Numbered from the stretch's first letter, positions 15,952 through 26,105 are shown. The stretch is DNA of 33,471 bases from Lunatimonas sp. (GCF_020832325.1 NZ_JAFIEU010000035.1:1-33471), one strand, 5' to 3'. Made by a program: numbers and translations. The notes: a model not told the origin generated them from the sequence alone.

Positions 15952-17087
15952 ACTCCCTTCAGTTGGTTCCGCCATGCATACACCAACATGGGTAGCTGTG
16001 CATAACTTTGAACACCCGCCTTTACTCCTTGGGTTTTCAGATACAGGTCGTTTGACTTTCTACTCACCTCCGAAAACATTGGCGTAATGGAAAGAATATT
16101 TCGTCGGATTGAGGCCAGATCGTTTACAATTCCCTGGGGAAGGGTGCCGGTAAACTCCCGGTATTTGTCGGGGTTGATCCGGTACAAATCGTTCAGCTGA
16201 TACCTGAGTAATTTCAAGTGGCCTGCATATTTCAGCAGAAAAGACTCGCTATTGGTGCAGATGACCCATGCGATAAAGTTTGCCTCCCCCTCGTCCGTGA
16301 CACCATAACTGTGGGCCATCTCGTGGGCGACTGTAAACGGTTTTTCCAAGGCATGTAGGCTAGGATCGATATAGCTTTCCCCTGTGAAAGGAAAATAGAT
16401 TCCGTAGATACCCATATGCCGCATAAAACCCTCCGGATAAAACTCCCGAGTCCTGGGCTTACCTGAATAGTTCAACCCCAAGAGGTAAAGATTCTCCCCC
16501 ACTTCCGTCCGCACAAGCGCCTCTAAATCGGCATACTCCATGGCCTCCTCGATGGCGCCGGTATCGCGTCGGATATACGGACGCGCCTGTGTCAACAGGT
16601 TACGAGTGAGCTGCATTTCCTCTAATAACAGCTCTTCGGTGAGAGGAGATGGCTGAAGGTCAAGCTGTTCAAAAATCGGGATGCGCTGATAATTGTATCC
16701 CCATAGCACCAAGAAAAAAAAGATCAACAAGCCGGTGCCATTACAGAGCGATCGAAAGGCGTAAGCCAGGCGATCTTTCCATCCGAAGTACCGATAACCT
16801 ATCGAATATACCGCGTATCCGAGCACGCCCAAAATGGACCCAAAGAAGAGGTACACCGTAGGAAAGGGCAAGGTAGAAAGGGTGGCGTCGATGGTATTCC
16901 GGATTACCGGAAAGAGGGTTCTAGAATACAGTTCTTCTGTCCGCTCCGGGTGCCGAACGGCTAAAAAACGAATTATCAACGCGAATAAGCCCAAAATACT
17001 CCACGCCCAATTACCTTTGACCATACCCACTAGAAAGATCGTCCCGTTGATTAAACCAACTCCATCATACGCCTTCTGCCTCCACAC
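15948..17087 (-). CDS. DUF3810 family membrane protein with HEXXH motif
   Basis: The 379-residue product matches DUF3810, a Bacteroidota membrane family of unknown function. Three to four N-terminal helices (to about residue 130) precede a soluble domain. That domain holds the zinc-protease-like motif HEMAHSYG in AHEMAHSYGVTDEGEANF, with a possible third ligand glutamate in EGEAN, so a metallopeptidase activity is plausible but unproven. The first in-frame ATG at 17087 overlaps the end of the Nfu gene by 23 bp; an ATG at 17021 is an alternative start. It is probably translated from the same message as the Fe-S scaffold gene. Confidence 0.85.
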   Translation of the reverse strand: MWRQKAYDGVGLINGTIFLVGMVKGNWAWSILGLFALIIRFLAVRHPERTEELYSRTLFPVIRNTIDATLSTLPFPTVYLFFGSILGVLGYAVYSIGYRYFGWKDRLAYAFRSLCNGTGLLIFFFLVLWGYNYQRIPIFEQLDLQPSPLTEELLLEEMQLTRNLLTQARPYIRRDTGAIEEAMEYADLEALVRTEVGENLYLLGLNYSGKPRTREFYPEGFMRHMGIYGIYFPFTGESYIDPSLHALEKPFTVAHEMAHSYGVTDEGEANFIAWVICTNSESFLLKYAGHLKLLRYQLNDLYRINPDKYREFTGTLPQGIVNDLASIRRNILSITPMFSEVSRKSNDLYLKTQGVKAGVQSYAQLPMLVYAWRNQLKGV

Positions 17088-17646
17088 TTTTCACTTCGGG
17101 CAGCATGCGGGTAAGCAGATTCTCGATCCCTGCTTTGAGGGTGATGGTGCTGGAAGGACAGCCTGAACAGGATCCCTGTAGCAATACCTTCACGACGCCA
17201 TCCTGAAAACTGTGAAATACGATAGCGCCGCCATCTTGCTCTACGGCCGGGCGGATATATTCATCCAAGATCCCTTTAATTTTCTTTACACTCTCGCTAT
17301 CTGCCTCGTCAAACAAAGGATCCTTTTCCAGGATTGCATTTACCGGTGCCTTCCCATCTTCCAAATAGGACTTGATATGGTTTCGGATAAAATCCTGAAT
17401 CTCGGGCCATTCCACAGACTCCGTTTTGGTGACCGTGACGAAGTTTGAAGCGATAAATACCCGCTCTACAGCCGCAAAATTAAAAAGCTCTTTGGCCAGG
17501 GGGGAGTTCGATGTACTCTCTAGGTTGGGATAATCGTAACTCACGCCTTCATCCGCGAGCATAAAATTTGCCACAAATTTCAACGAGTTGGGGTTCGGGT
17601 TGGCCTCCATGTACAGGTGTACGGGCCTTTTTTGTGCTTGCAACAT
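17065..17646 (-). CDS. Nfu/NifU-type iron-sulfur cluster scaffold
   Basis: The 193-residue product has an N-terminal Nfu_N scaffold domain (VHLYMEANPNPNSLKFVANFML, then ELFNFAAVERVFIASNFVTVTK) and a C-terminal NifU domain (VKKIKGILDEYIRPAVEQDGGAIVF). The cluster-binding CxxC is in GSCSGCPSSTITL. Proteins of this type carry Fe-S clusters to client enzymes in the cytoplasm. The frame extends to an ATG at 17691, but the start at 17646 places the Nfu domain at the expected distance. Its end overlaps the DUF3810 gene. Confidence 0.9.
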   Translation of the reverse strand: MLQAQKRPVHLYMEANPNPNSLKFVANFMLADEGVSYDYPNLESTSNSPLAKELFNFAAVERVFIASNFVTVTKTESVEWPEIQDFIRNHIKSYLEDGKAPVNAILEKDPLFDEADSESVKKIKGILDEYIRPAVEQDGGAIVFHSFQDGVVKVLLQGSCSGCPSSTITLKAGIENLLTRMLPEVKSVEAEGV

Positions 17647-17708
17647 GGTTTCGATTGGTTCTTTACTCAGTTTTAACAGCAACGACGCCAATTAGTTCCT
17701 AATTGATC

Positions 17709-17716
17709 CAAATTTA
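17709..17716 (-). promoter_or_regulatory. -7 box upstream of the Nfu gene
   Basis: On the minus strand the sequence reads TAAATTTG, an exact TAnnTTTG match, 62 nt before the chosen start at 17646. A TTG at 17743-17741 is 24 bp upstream, somewhat too far for a standard -33 element. Confidence 0.4.
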
Positions 17717-17856
17717 CCGGCTAGTATGGCCGATGAAGAGCAATTAGAGGCAAAAGACTACCCTAACAGCCACTTAGCTAAAGTGCTCCTTGCATAACCC
17801 CGGAAAGGATTGTAATTTTTAGGATCGAATGATCCCTACGCAAACCCTAAATAGCT

Positions 17857-19816
17857 ATGAAATACGATATACCCACTGCATATTCCTGCAAGCACCTAGT
17901 CAACCCCAGGCGATCGCCCCTGATCCCCGGTATACTGGCAGTTGCTTTCCTATTGCTGACCCTAGTACCTGTTGCATCCATCGCACAAGGCATCTCGTTG
18001 GTTCAGAATGGCCAGTCGGACTACCAGATCGTGCTGCCACACGAACCTGATACCCAGGAAATCCACGCCGCCAAGGTCTTACAGGACTACCTCTTCCGGA
18101 TTTCGGGTGCGCTCCTTCCCCTGACCCATGACAACCTCCCCTCCACCGAAAAGGAAATCCTGATAGGGCGCACCAACCGACCCGAAACCAAATCGATTGA
18201 CTTTAAGGCTCTGAAAGACGAGGGACTGCTCATCCGTACCGAGGCCCAGAAGCTTCTCCTTGCCGGAGGCCCAAAGAAAGGCGTGCTAAGTGCAGTCTAC
18301 CACTTTTTGGAAGAGGAATTGGGATGCAAAAAATACACCTCTCAGGTATCCCAATTGCCCAGCATGAAAACCATACAGTTGGGCAGCCTAGACAAGGTAA
18401 TCATCCCCGTCTTCACATTCCGGGACGTCTATTACCAAGATGTGTACGATCCCGAATTTATGGATTGGCACGGGCTGCATTCCTTTGGGGGAAAGGGTTC
18501 GTCTCCTACCGAGTGGGGTTACTGGGTCCACACCTTTCACAACCTGCTGGATCCAGCGGAATACGGTGAATCAAACCCGGAATATTTTAGCTTTTACGAT
18601 GGGCATCGACATGCCGGTCTTATACCCTCCTGGGATGGTTCCAGTGTACAGCCCGAATCGCAATTGTGCCTGAGCAATCCGGAAGTATTGGAAATTGTCT
18701 GTGAAAATCTGGCAAAAGCGATTGAAAAAAAGCCGGAAGCGCGCTACTGGTCGGTAAGTCAAAACGATAATGTACGCTATTGCCAGTGTGAACATTGTGC
18801 GGCGTTGGATAAAAAAATTTGCAGCCTATGAGCCCGAAGAAAAAATGTACACCACCCATGGAAGCAAATACCCGGCACTGGGCATGGGATCCATGTTGTG
18901 GTTTGTCAACCAGGTGGCCGAGCGTTTTCCCGATAAGATCATCTCCACCCTGGCCTACCAGTACACCCGGGTGCCGCCAAAAGACATCGTGCCACGGAAA
19001 AACGTGAACATCATGCTTTGCAGCATTGAAAGCACGCGCAATGAACCCTTGGAGAGCGGCGACCCGGACTTTGCCAGTGACCTGATCGGTTGGGGAAAAA
19101 TCACCGACAATATCCTGGTATGGGACTACAACATTCAGTTTTCCCACCTGCTGGCCCCCTTTCCAAACCTGCGGACCCTGCAGCCTAACATACAGTTCCT
19201 CCGAGACAACCGGGTGAGTGCAGTATTTGCCCAAGGGAATATACAGCATGGAGGGGAATTTGCGGAACTTCGTGCTTACATGCTCTCCAAACTGCTCAAA
19301 AATCCGGATGTGGATATAGAAGCAGAAATGAACGGATTCTTACTCGCCTACTATGGGCAGGCAGCCGGGCATATCAAGCAATACATCCATCTGATGCACG
19401 ACCATAATAAAGGCACTGCTACTCCCAAACTCTCCATCTTCGGCTCCCCCGCTCAGCAGACCGACAGCTTCCTCACCCCGGACCTGATCCAAGCCTATGA
19501 TGCGCTCTTTGATAAAGCCAGCTATTCCGTCCTTAATGATCCGGTGAAGCTCGATCGTGTAAAATCAGCCAAACTTCCCTTGACCTATGCTCGCCTGGAA
19601 ATAGCCCGTGCAAACTGGGAGGCTTGGGAGTCGCTAAACCCCGCACAGCAAGGCCACAGTGGCCTACCGATCAATATTAGCGAATGGCTTTATGAACTGA
19701 CCTATCATGCGGTCAAAACGGGAATAAGTCGGTATTCCGAATGGCATACTACGCCCGCTGAATACCTGCATAAATACAGAAATTACCAGAGAGAAAAAGC
19801 GAAAGATACCCGCTAA
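17857..19816 (+). pseudogene. DUF4838 family exported protein, split by a one-base frameshift
   Basis: Two overlapping frames (17857-18831 and about 18823-19816) encode the two halves of one DUF4838 protein. The N-terminal half has a signal peptide (ILAVAFLLLTLVPVASIAQG), a GH67-like N-terminal region (EIHAAKVLQDYLFRISG, EILIGRTNRPET, LAGGPKKGVLSAVYHFLEEELGCKKYT) and the CxCxxC motif in NDNVRYCQCEHCAALD. The second half continues with GSMLWFVNQVAERFPDKIISTLAYQYTR and NIMLCSIE, typical of the same family. The break is at a run of seven A (18813-18819); with six A the product would be a normal 652-residue protein. The cause could be a sequencing error, a true recent mutation, or slippage. A short palindrome (17822-17835) lies just upstream. 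Confidence 0.88.
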
Positions 19817-19837
19817 CAAATCCCGCTGGCAAGCTGC

Positions 19838-21172
19838 TTACAACCCTTCGTCAGCTGTAAGTGGATTGGAAGCCCGAATCATGCCGTCGGGAAGTTCTCC
19901 CTCGGTAGAGGCCACGACCGTGCAGACCATCGCATCTCCGGTGACATTCACTACCGTGCGGAACATATCGATGATCCGGTCTGGGGCCAAAATCAAGGCG
20001 ATACCCGCTGCCGGAACACTTATAGACTCTAACACGATGATCAGCATGATGAGGCCTGCCCCAGGAACACCTGCCGTGCCGATAGACGCGAGGGTAGCTG
20101 TAAGCACGATCATCAGTTGCTGCGTAAGTGTCAGGTCCATCCCCAGTGCCTGGGCAATAAATACCGAAGCTACCCCCTGATAGAGGCTGGTGCCATCCAT
20201 GTTGATCGTAGCACCCAAGGGCAGTACAAAGCTACTTACCTCCTCGGAAACACCCAGTTCCTTCTCTACCTGCCGCATGGTGACGGGCAGTGTAGCCGAG
20301 CTGGAGCTAGTCGAAAAGGCCAATAACTGGGCAGGTCTCAGTGCTTTGAAAAAGTCCATGTACTTTACCTTGGTGAATGCCATCAGGATCAAGGGATAGG
20401 TCAACATAATCATCACTAGGAGCCCACCAATCACTACCAAGCTGTATTTTAGCAGTGCCAATAGCAGGGAAACCGCAGAATCGGGATTGTCCCCAGTAAT
20501 CTCCACGATCAGCGAGGCCATCAGTGCAAACACCCCATAGGGTGCAATCATCATGATAAAGCCCACGATTTGAATGATCACATCATTCATCCCATCAAAA
20601 AAGGCAATCACCGGCTTGGCCTTGCTTTTGGGTATTTTTAAAAGGGCGATTCCGACAATGATGGCAAAAAACACCACCTGCAACATACTTCCATTGTTGG
20701 TAGTCGCCAAAAAAACGTTTTCCGGCACCATATCCACAAAGGGCTGCAAGGGGCTTTGTTGTTTCAACGACTCGGCAGCACTGGTTTTTGACCCCACGCT
20801 TTCGTCATACAAGGCCATTAAATTATCCCGGGTGTCCACAGGCAAACTCTTTCCCGGCTTAAACACGTTGACCAACAACAGCCCCAGCGACACGGATACC
20901 ACCGTGGTAATCATGTAGGCCGTGATGGTTTTACCGCCGATTCTCCCCAGCTTCGTAACGTCACCCAGATTGGATACCCCCACAATCAACGATGCCAGCA
21001 CCAACGGCACCGCTATCATCTTCAGGGCATTGATGAAAACCGTGCCTATAGGCTTAATGTAGTTGATGACGAAATCCGGTGAAATGCCGAATTTGACGAT
21101 GACCAGTCCGAGAACAAGGCCTAGGACCAACCCGATGATGATCTGGGTGTGCAGGGGTAATTTTTTTTTCAT
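19838..21172 (-). CDS. Dicarboxylate/amino acid:cation symporter (DAACS family)
   Basis: The 444-residue product belongs to the GltP/DctA-type sodium or proton symporters for glutamate, aspartate or C4-dicarboxylates. Hydrophobic helices span most of the protein. The serine-rich re-entrant loop reads AFSTSSSSATLPVT, the ion-binding NMDGT is in GATINMDGTSLYQ, and GAGLIMLIIVLESISVP is the second re-entrant loop region. The C-terminal DRIIDMFRTVVNVTGDAMVCTVV carries the substrate-binding Asp and Asn. It is the last of three closely spaced minus-strand genes, 26 bp after aroC; the exact substrate is not evident. Confidence 0.93.
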   Translation of the reverse strand: MKKKLPLHTQIIIGLVLGLVLGLVIVKFGISPDFVINYIKPIGTVFINALKMIAVPLVLASLIVGVSNLGDVTKLGRIGGKTITAYMITTVVSVSLGLLLVNVFKPGKSLPVDTRDNLMALYDESVGSKTSAAESLKQQSPLQPFVDMVPENVFLATTNNGSMLQVVFFAIIVGIALLKIPKSKAKPVIAFFDGMNDVIIQIVGFIMMIAPYGVFALMASLIVEITGDNPDSAVSLLLALLKYSLVVIGGLLVMIMLTYPLILMAFTKVKYMDFFKALRPAQLLAFSTSSSSATLPVTMRQVEKELGVSEEVSSFVLPLGATINMDGTSLYQGVASVFIAQALGMDLTLTQQLMIVLTATLASIGTAGVPGAGLIMLIIVLESISVPAAGIALILAPDRIIDMFRTVVNVTGDAMVCTVVASTEGELPDGMIRASNPLTADEGL

Positions 21173-21198
21173 AAATCAGTGGTTAGTGGTGGTATAAT

Positions 21199-22275
21199 CT
21201 AAAGTTTGCTGAGCCGGTTGAGCAAGAGGAAATCGGCGAGTACCAGGGCACACATGGCCTCCACGATAGGCACTGCCCTTGGGACCACACAGGGGTCATG
21301 CCTTCCTTTCCCGGATACCACGGCAGCTTCACCTGCTTCGTTAACACTTTCCTGGTCCTGCATGATGGTGGCAACGGGCTTAAAAGCCACCCGAAAATAA
21401 ATATCCTCTCCATTGGAGATACCACCTTGGATACCGCCGGAATGGTTGGTACGGGTACGGATTCGATCCCCTTCTTTGTAAAACGCATCGTTGTGCTGAG
21501 AACCCCTCATTTGCACCCCTTCAAAACCGCTGCCGTATTCGAACCCCTTGACGGCATTGATGCTTAGCATCGCATGCCCCAAAGCCGCGTGAAGCCTGTC
21601 AAACACTGGCTCCCCGAGACCAGGAGGCACGCCGGTGGCCACGCAGGAAACCACGCCCCCTACCGTATCGCGATCTTTTCGGATCTCATCGATATAAGCA
21701 ATCATCTGCTCTGCTATCTCGGGATCCGGGCAACGAACGATGTTGTCTTCTGTTCGACGTAGATCCAATTGGGTGTAAGGCGTATCGAGGCGGATGTGAC
21801 CCGCTTGGCTCACATAGGCATTGACGCTGACACCAAAGTTCTTAAGCATCAGCTTGGCCACTGCGCCGGCGGCCACACGAGCTGCGGTCTCCCGAGCACT
21901 GCTTCGTCCGCCGCCACGGTAGTCTCGCACACCATATTTCTCGTGGTAGGTGTAATCTGCGTGTGAAGGGCGGAATTTGTCCGCAATATGGGTATAATCC
22001 TTGCTCTTCTGATCGGTGTTCAGCACAATAATGGATATAGGAGTGCCGGTACTTTTGCCTTCGAAGACTCCGGAGAGGATTTGAAACTCGTCTTCCTCTT
22101 TGCGTTGCGTCGTGATCTTGGATTGACCGGGCTTGCGCCGTTGCATCTCCGACCGGATGAATGCCTCGTCTATCTCTACGCCCGCCGGACAGCCGTCTAT
22201 AATCACTCCCAACCCCTTGCCGTGAGACTCTCCAAAGGTGGTGATGGTAAAGGCCCTGCCAAATGTATTTCGCAT
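21199..22275 (-). CDS. aroC: Chorismate synthase
   Basis: The 358-residue product makes chorismate from EPSP in the last step of the shikimate pathway, using reduced FMN. Family signatures are intact: [27 protein letters not shown] at the N-terminus, [45 protein letters not shown] in the middle, and [17 protein letters not shown] with the later [18 protein letters not shown]. It starts 3 bp after the batD stop codon, so the two are almost certainly cotranscribed. Confidence 0.97.
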   Translation of the reverse strand: MRNTFGRAFTITTFGESHGKGLGVIIDGCPAGVEIDEAFIRSEMQRRKPGQSKITTQRKEEDEFQILSGVFEGKSTGTPISIIVLNTDQKSKDYTHIADKFRPSHADYTYHEKYGVRDYRGGGRSSARETAARVAAGAVAKLMLKNFGVSVNAYVSQAGHIRLDTPYTQLDLRRTEDNIVRCPDPEIAEQMIAYIDEIRKDRDTVGGVVSCVATGVPPGLGEPVFDRLHAALGHAMLSINAVKGFEYGSGFEGVQMRGSQHNDAFYKEGDRIRTRTNHSGGIQGGISNGEDIYFRVAFKPVATIMQDQESVNEAGEAAVVSGKGRHDPCVVPRAVPIVEAMCALVLADFLLLNRLSKL

Positions 22276-22278
22276 GAA

Positions 22279-23724
22279 TTATTTTTTCTTAATGATCAGA
22301 AAGCCCAACAAGCCCACCGCTCCAAACAGCAGCAGGTTGATCAGGACCGAAAAATAGTACTTATATTTTTGGTTTAAAAGCGTATTGTCCTCCACATCGA
22401 TCAAATCATAGATTCCTCCCAGTCGGGAAGAGGAAATGGCCTGATTGATTTTGCTTTCCCCGCTTACATTTACCGTCAATGTAGGGCGTAGCGTGTCGTA
22501 TTTATCCAGTGCAGGATTAAAATAAATCCATTCAAAGTGATTGGCCATGGAAACTTCCTCGGCTTCGTTGAGCGTGATAAAGTACGTAAACTCCTTCATC
22601 CCCGTGATCCTACCCCGGTTTTTGTTGATCTGAATGCGTTCATTCGGGTCGAATGAGTTGAGTTTTTGGGCGTTCTTCTTTCTGGGAGCGCGAATGGAGC
22701 TGATGTTACCCTCACCCGTGACACCAAAACTGTAGGTAAATCCCTCACCGGTTGCTACCTGCTCTTGACTCACGTTTTCCCGCAACTGGTAGTTCCCCAC
22801 GCTTACCTCGTTTCTGAGAGGATGGGGTGGCAGCGGCTTTACGGTGACCTGACGTGGCTGGGAATAAAAGGTCTTGAAATCCTGTAGGCGATTGTTTCCG
22901 AAAAAGCTCGGATTCCTGGCCACCCGATATTTGATCATCTCCCATCCTACCGAAGGGAAATCGATCGAGCCGGCATTGAAGGGAAAGAATGTCGCCTGAT
23001 AAATCTTAAAACGGGTCCAGGATTTTCCGTTAATTTCCACCTTATCTGGCTGAATACTCGTGATGTTGAAGTTCTCCTCCCAGGCATTGGCCGGCTTGAT
23101 CTGATTGATGATCTTCTCCAACTGTTTGCCGGCATCATGAAAATTAAACAGCGCCTGGTTTTCCTCCGAAAAGAAGAAAGCCAAGGTTACATTGATGCCC
23201 TCGCCCACATACACTTCATTCTTGTCCACGGTCAGTGAAAAAAACGCATCATCATCCACCTCAACAAATTCGGGTTCCTCCCGATTTCCGCCGAAGAAAT
23301 CATCAAATGGATCAATGGCGCGACTTCGACCTCCTGCACTGGCCCGGGCATCCACTACGGTGATCGTCTTACCGCTGGAGGAGACATTGCGGCCATTTAC
23401 AGACAGGCTAAATCCGCTGAGCGTAAACTGCCCCTTACGCAACGGTTTGTAGTATTGGATCACGCTGGTGGAGCTGCTCATCTGCCCGTTGATGATATTC
23501 ATAGAGGAACTTTGCGATACTCCCTGTTTCTGAAAACCGGGAATTTCCGGTAGGGGATCGTACGAGCGGATCTTTTCTTCGGTGACGGTAATCTTTATAT
23601 TGAAGGTTTCGTTGAGGGCCACTTCGTCCGGCCCTAGCTCTATCCTCACCTCCTGCGCATTGACCGACCAACAAATAATCGGGAAAAGAAATATGAAAAG
23701 GAAGCTGAATTTCGTTATATGCAT
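22279..23724 (-). CDS. BatD family protein
   Basis: The 481-residue product is a BatD-like protein, part of the Bacteroides aerotolerance (Bat) family. A signal peptide (FSFLFIFLFPIICWSVNAQ) leads into repeated beta-sandwich domains (EVRIELGPDEVALNETFNIKITV, FTLSGFSLSVNGRNVSS, YVGEGINVTLAFFFSE). A C-terminal membrane helix (YYFSVLINLLLFGAVGLLGFLIIKKK) anchors it, so most of the protein is periplasmic. The start was set at ATG 23724 because it begins directly with the signal peptide. BatD is normally in a moxR-batABCDE cluster; here it is alone, upstream of aroC. Confidence 0.88.
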   Translation of the reverse strand: MHITKFSFLFIFLFPIICWSVNAQEVRIELGPDEVALNETFNIKITVTEEKIRSYDPLPEIPGFQKQGVSQSSSMNIINGQMSSSTSVIQYYKPLRKGQFTLSGFSLSVNGRNVSSSGKTITVVDARASAGGRSRAIDPFDDFFGGNREEPEFVEVDDDAFFSLTVDKNEVYVGEGINVTLAFFFSEENQALFNFHDAGKQLEKIINQIKPANAWEENFNITSIQPDKVEINGKSWTRFKIYQATFFPFNAGSIDFPSVGWEMIKYRVARNPSFFGNNRLQDFKTFYSQPRQVTVKPLPPHPLRNEVSVGNYQLRENVSQEQVATGEGFTYSFGVTGEGNISSIRAPRKKNAQKLNSFDPNERIQINKNRGRITGMKEFTYFITLNEAEEVSMANHFEWIYFNPALDKYDTLRPTLTVNVSGESKINQAISSSRLGGIYDLIDVEDNTLLNQKYKYYFSVLINLLLFGAVGLLGFLIIKKK

Positions 23725-23852
23725 GTGAAACACGTTCAGAGTCGGGGTTACAAATAAACGAGTATATTTTAAACGTAACAAATCTTATTTAGCTAACGTA
23801 AGAACTCTTAATATTATTTAACCTATACTGATCCAACTTAAACGATAAGATT

Positions 23853-24044
23853 ATGATAGAATACGTTAAAACCATTTTGCTCAAGGTGAGTTTTGACAAG
23901 AAGCTTTTCGAGAAGGAGTTGCGCAAAGGACTTAATCTGTTGGTCCCCTCCGAGTTGGAGGAATTCAGAGAATGGTGTTATCGTACATTTGCTAAGGTTT
24001 ATGAACCGGTCTTGAACAAGTATTTTGTCAAACTAGCCGGATAA
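23853..24044 (+). CDS. Small conserved-looking protein, 63 residues
   Basis: The product (MIEYVKTILLKVSFDKKLFEKELRK...) is compact, helical and charged, with no signal peptide. It ends in a well-formed frame just before a terminator. I have the impression of similar small proteins in other Cytophagales, but no named family comes to mind. It is transcribed alone, away from batD. Confidence 0.65.
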   Translation: MIEYVKTILLKVSFDKKLFEKELRKGLNLLVPSELEEFREWCYRTFAKVYEPVLNKYFVKLAG

Positions 24045-24054
24045 GGTTACACGT

Positions 24055-24085
24055 AGCCCCCTACTCTTTCTGGGGGCTTTTCTTT
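24055..24085 (+). terminator. Terminator after the 63-residue gene
   Basis: AGCCCCC (24055-24061) and GGGGGCT (24072-24078) form a 7-bp stem followed by a T-rich tail. It overlaps the 3' end of queG on the minus strand. Confidence 0.85.
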
Positions 24086-25011
24086 TTCACAAACTGCACA
24101 TTTCGCATCAATCCCTCCCACTTGGTTCGCTTTACGGCGGATTTTTGAAAAACCTTCCCAAAAGTATCCCGGGTCATTTCTTCCCAGTCCTTTTTACCGA
24201 ATTCCTGTAACAAAGGGTGGGGCAAAAATCCCTGCTCCTTATGGGGAGTGGAAAAACGGTTCCAAGGGCATACATCCTGGCATATATCGCAGCCAAAGAC
24301 CCAATTTTTGAACTTTCCCTGCATTTCTGTGGGTAAGGCATCCTTGAGTTCGATGGTAAAATAGGAAATGCAGCGGGAGCCGTCTACCACCCCCGGGCCT
24401 ACAATCGCCTCGGTGGGGCAGGCATCAACGCAGCGGGTACAGGTGCCGCAATAGTCTTCGACAAACGGATCGTCTGCCCGCAACGGGAGATCGATGATCA
24501 GCTCGGCCAAAAAGAAAAAACTCCCCATTTGCCGATTGAGCAATAGGCTGTTTTTGCCCAACCACCCCAATCCGCTGCGCTGTGCCCACTGCCGCTCCAT
24601 GACGGGTGCGCTGTCTACAAAGGCCCGGCCATTGATATCCCCGATTTCCTCCCGCAACGATTCCAAAAATACGTTTAACTTATCCCTTACCACCCAGTGG
24701 TAGTCCTTGCCGTAGGCGTATTTGGCCAGCTTGTAATCCTCATCGCCCTCAGGAAGTTTCTCATCAGGGAAATAATTGTAAATCAAGCTGACGACTGACT
24801 TGGCTCCCTCCATCAACTTGCTGGGATCCAGCCGCTTGTCAAAGTGATTGGCCAGGTAGGCCATTTTCCCCTGATAATTCCGAGAAAGCCAAGCCTCTAG
24901 TTTGGGAGCTTCCTCCTCCAGAAAACAGGCCTCTGCAATACCGCAAAAATCAAAGCCCAGCCTTTTGGCGGTTTGCTTGACGATTGTTGCATGCTGTTCC
25001 GGAAGGGTCAT
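24061..25011 (-). CDS. queG: Epoxyqueuosine reductase
   Basis: The 316-residue product reduces epoxyqueuosine to queuosine at position 34 of GUN-anticodon tRNAs, using cobalamin and two [4Fe-4S] clusters. The N-terminal domain shows LGFDFCGIAEA and YQGKMAYLANHFDKRLDP. GRAFVDSAPVMERQWAQRSGLGWLGKNSLLLN is the cobalamin-binding signature. The ferredoxin-like cysteines are CGTCTRCVDACPTEAI and CDICQDVCPWN. The start at 25011 begins the family N-terminus; the frame runs on to 25074 only because it overlaps the ruvB end. It follows ruvB by 28 bp. Confidence 0.95.
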   Translation of the reverse strand: MTLPEQHATIVKQTAKRLGFDFCGIAEACFLEEEAPKLEAWLSRNYQGKMAYLANHFDKRLDPSKLMEGAKSVVSLIYNYFPDEKLPEGDEDYKLAKYAYGKDYHWVVRDKLNVFLESLREEIGDINGRAFVDSAPVMERQWAQRSGLGWLGKNSLLLNRQMGSFFFLAELIIDLPLRADDPFVEDYCGTCTRCVDACPTEAIVGPGVVDGSRCISYFTIELKDALPTEMQGKFKNWVFGCDICQDVCPWNRFSTPHKEQGFLPHPLLQEFGKKDWEEMTRDTFGKVFQKSAVKRTKWEGLMRNVQFVKKKSPQKE

Positions 25012-25039
25012 CGAAGAAGGATTGGTTTCAGGGCAGGGA

Positions 25040-26074
25040 TCAGCCAAACAGGCTGCCGGTACTTGCGCCGGCATCGGGATTTAGGTTCAGATGCTTGTAG
25101 GCAAGCGGGGTGGCTTCGCGTCCCCGAGCGGTTCTTTTGAGGTAGCCTTCCTGAATCAAAAAAGGCTCGTAGACCTCTTCGATCGTTTCAGCCTCCTCTC
25201 CGCAGGCGGTAGCGATGGTCGTGATGCCCACAGGGCCTCCCTTAAATTTATGAATGATGGTGGACAGGATACGGTTGTCCATTTCGTCCAGGCCGTTTTC
25301 ATCCACGTCCAGGGCAGCAAGCGCCACCTTGGCAATGGCCAGGTCGATGGTTCCATTTCCTTTTATCTCCGCAAAATCCCGGGTTCGTCGCAGCAACATA
25401 TTAGCTATACGGGGCGTACCCCGGCTTCTTCTCGCAATCTCAAAGGCCGCCGGCTCGTGAATAGGTGTGCCCAATATACCAGCGGAGCGCATGACGATAT
25501 CCGTCAACAGCTTTGCATCGTAGTATTCCAAGCGTGCATTGATCCCGAAGCGGGCGCGAAGTGGAGAGGTCAGTAACCCAGATCGGGTGGTGGCCCCGAT
25601 AAGTGTAAAGGGGTGCAGGGAAATCTGTACAGACCGGGCATTGGGGCCCGAATCCAACATGATGTCTATGCGAAAATCTTCCATCGCCGAATACAGGTAT
25701 TCCTCCACGATGGGGTTTAGACGATGGATTTCGTCTATAAAGAGTACGTCTCCTTCATCCAGGTTGGTTAGGAGTCCCGCCAGGTCGGAGGGCTTGTCCA
25801 GCACCGGCCCGGAGGTGATTTTCAGGCTAGAACCCAGCTCGTTGGCGATGATGTGACTCAGGGTTGTCTTACCGAGCCCCGGAGGACCGTGTAATAACAC
25901 GTGATCCAGCGACTCACTGCGCTTTCTGGCGGCAAGCACGTAAATCTTGATATTTTCCACGATCTTTTTCTGACCCGTGAAATCGTCAAAGCTCAGGGGA
26001 CGTAAGGCTTTTTCAATTTCCCTGTCCGATGAGCTTAGGTGTTCGTCGTCTCCTCGCAAATAATCTTCTCTCAT
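25040..26074 (-). CDS. ruvB: Holliday junction branch migration helicase RuvB
   Basis: The 344-residue product is the AAA+ motor that drives branch migration with RuvA. Walker [10 protein letters not shown] is at residues 63-71, Walker B is in [11 protein letters not shown], sensor 1 is in [13 protein letters not shown], and SPLRARFGI carries the arginine finger region. The C-terminal winged-helix domain includes GPVGITTIA and [20 protein letters not shown]. The ATG at 26074 gives the usual start; an upstream ATG at 26098 falls inside the promoter region. It heads a two-gene unit with queG. Confidence 0.97.
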   Translation of the reverse strand: MREDYLRGDDEHLSSSDREIEKALRPLSFDDFTGQKKIVENIKIYVLAARKRSESLDHVLLHGPPGLGKTTLSHIIANELGSSLKITSGPVLDKPSDLAGLLTNLDEGDVLFIDEIHRLNPIVEEYLYSAMEDFRIDIMLDSGPNARSVQISLHPFTLIGATTRSGLLTSPLRARFGINARLEYYDAKLLTDIVMRSAGILGTPIHEPAAFEIARRSRGTPRIANMLLRRTRDFAEIKGNGTIDLAIAKVALAALDVDENGLDEMDNRILSTIIHKFKGGPVGITTIATACGEEAETIEEVYEPFLIQEGYLKRTARGREATPLAYKHLNLNPDAGASTGSLFG

Positions 26075-26097
26075 AGATGCTTGATGCTGCGCAAACA

Positions 26098-26105
26098 CAA
26101 ATATA
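26098..26105 (-). promoter_or_regulatory. -7 box upstream of ruvB
   Basis: The minus strand reads TATATTTG, an exact TAnnTTTG match, 23 nt before the ruvB ATG at 26074. The -33 element is not evident. Confidence 0.5.

Noticed and set aside
18813-18819. Programmed -1 ribosomal frameshift in the DUF4838 gene
   Set aside because: Restoring the frame needs skipping one base forward (or dropping one A), not the -1 slip that A-rich slippery sites favour in ribosomes; error, mutation or transcriptional slippage fits better.
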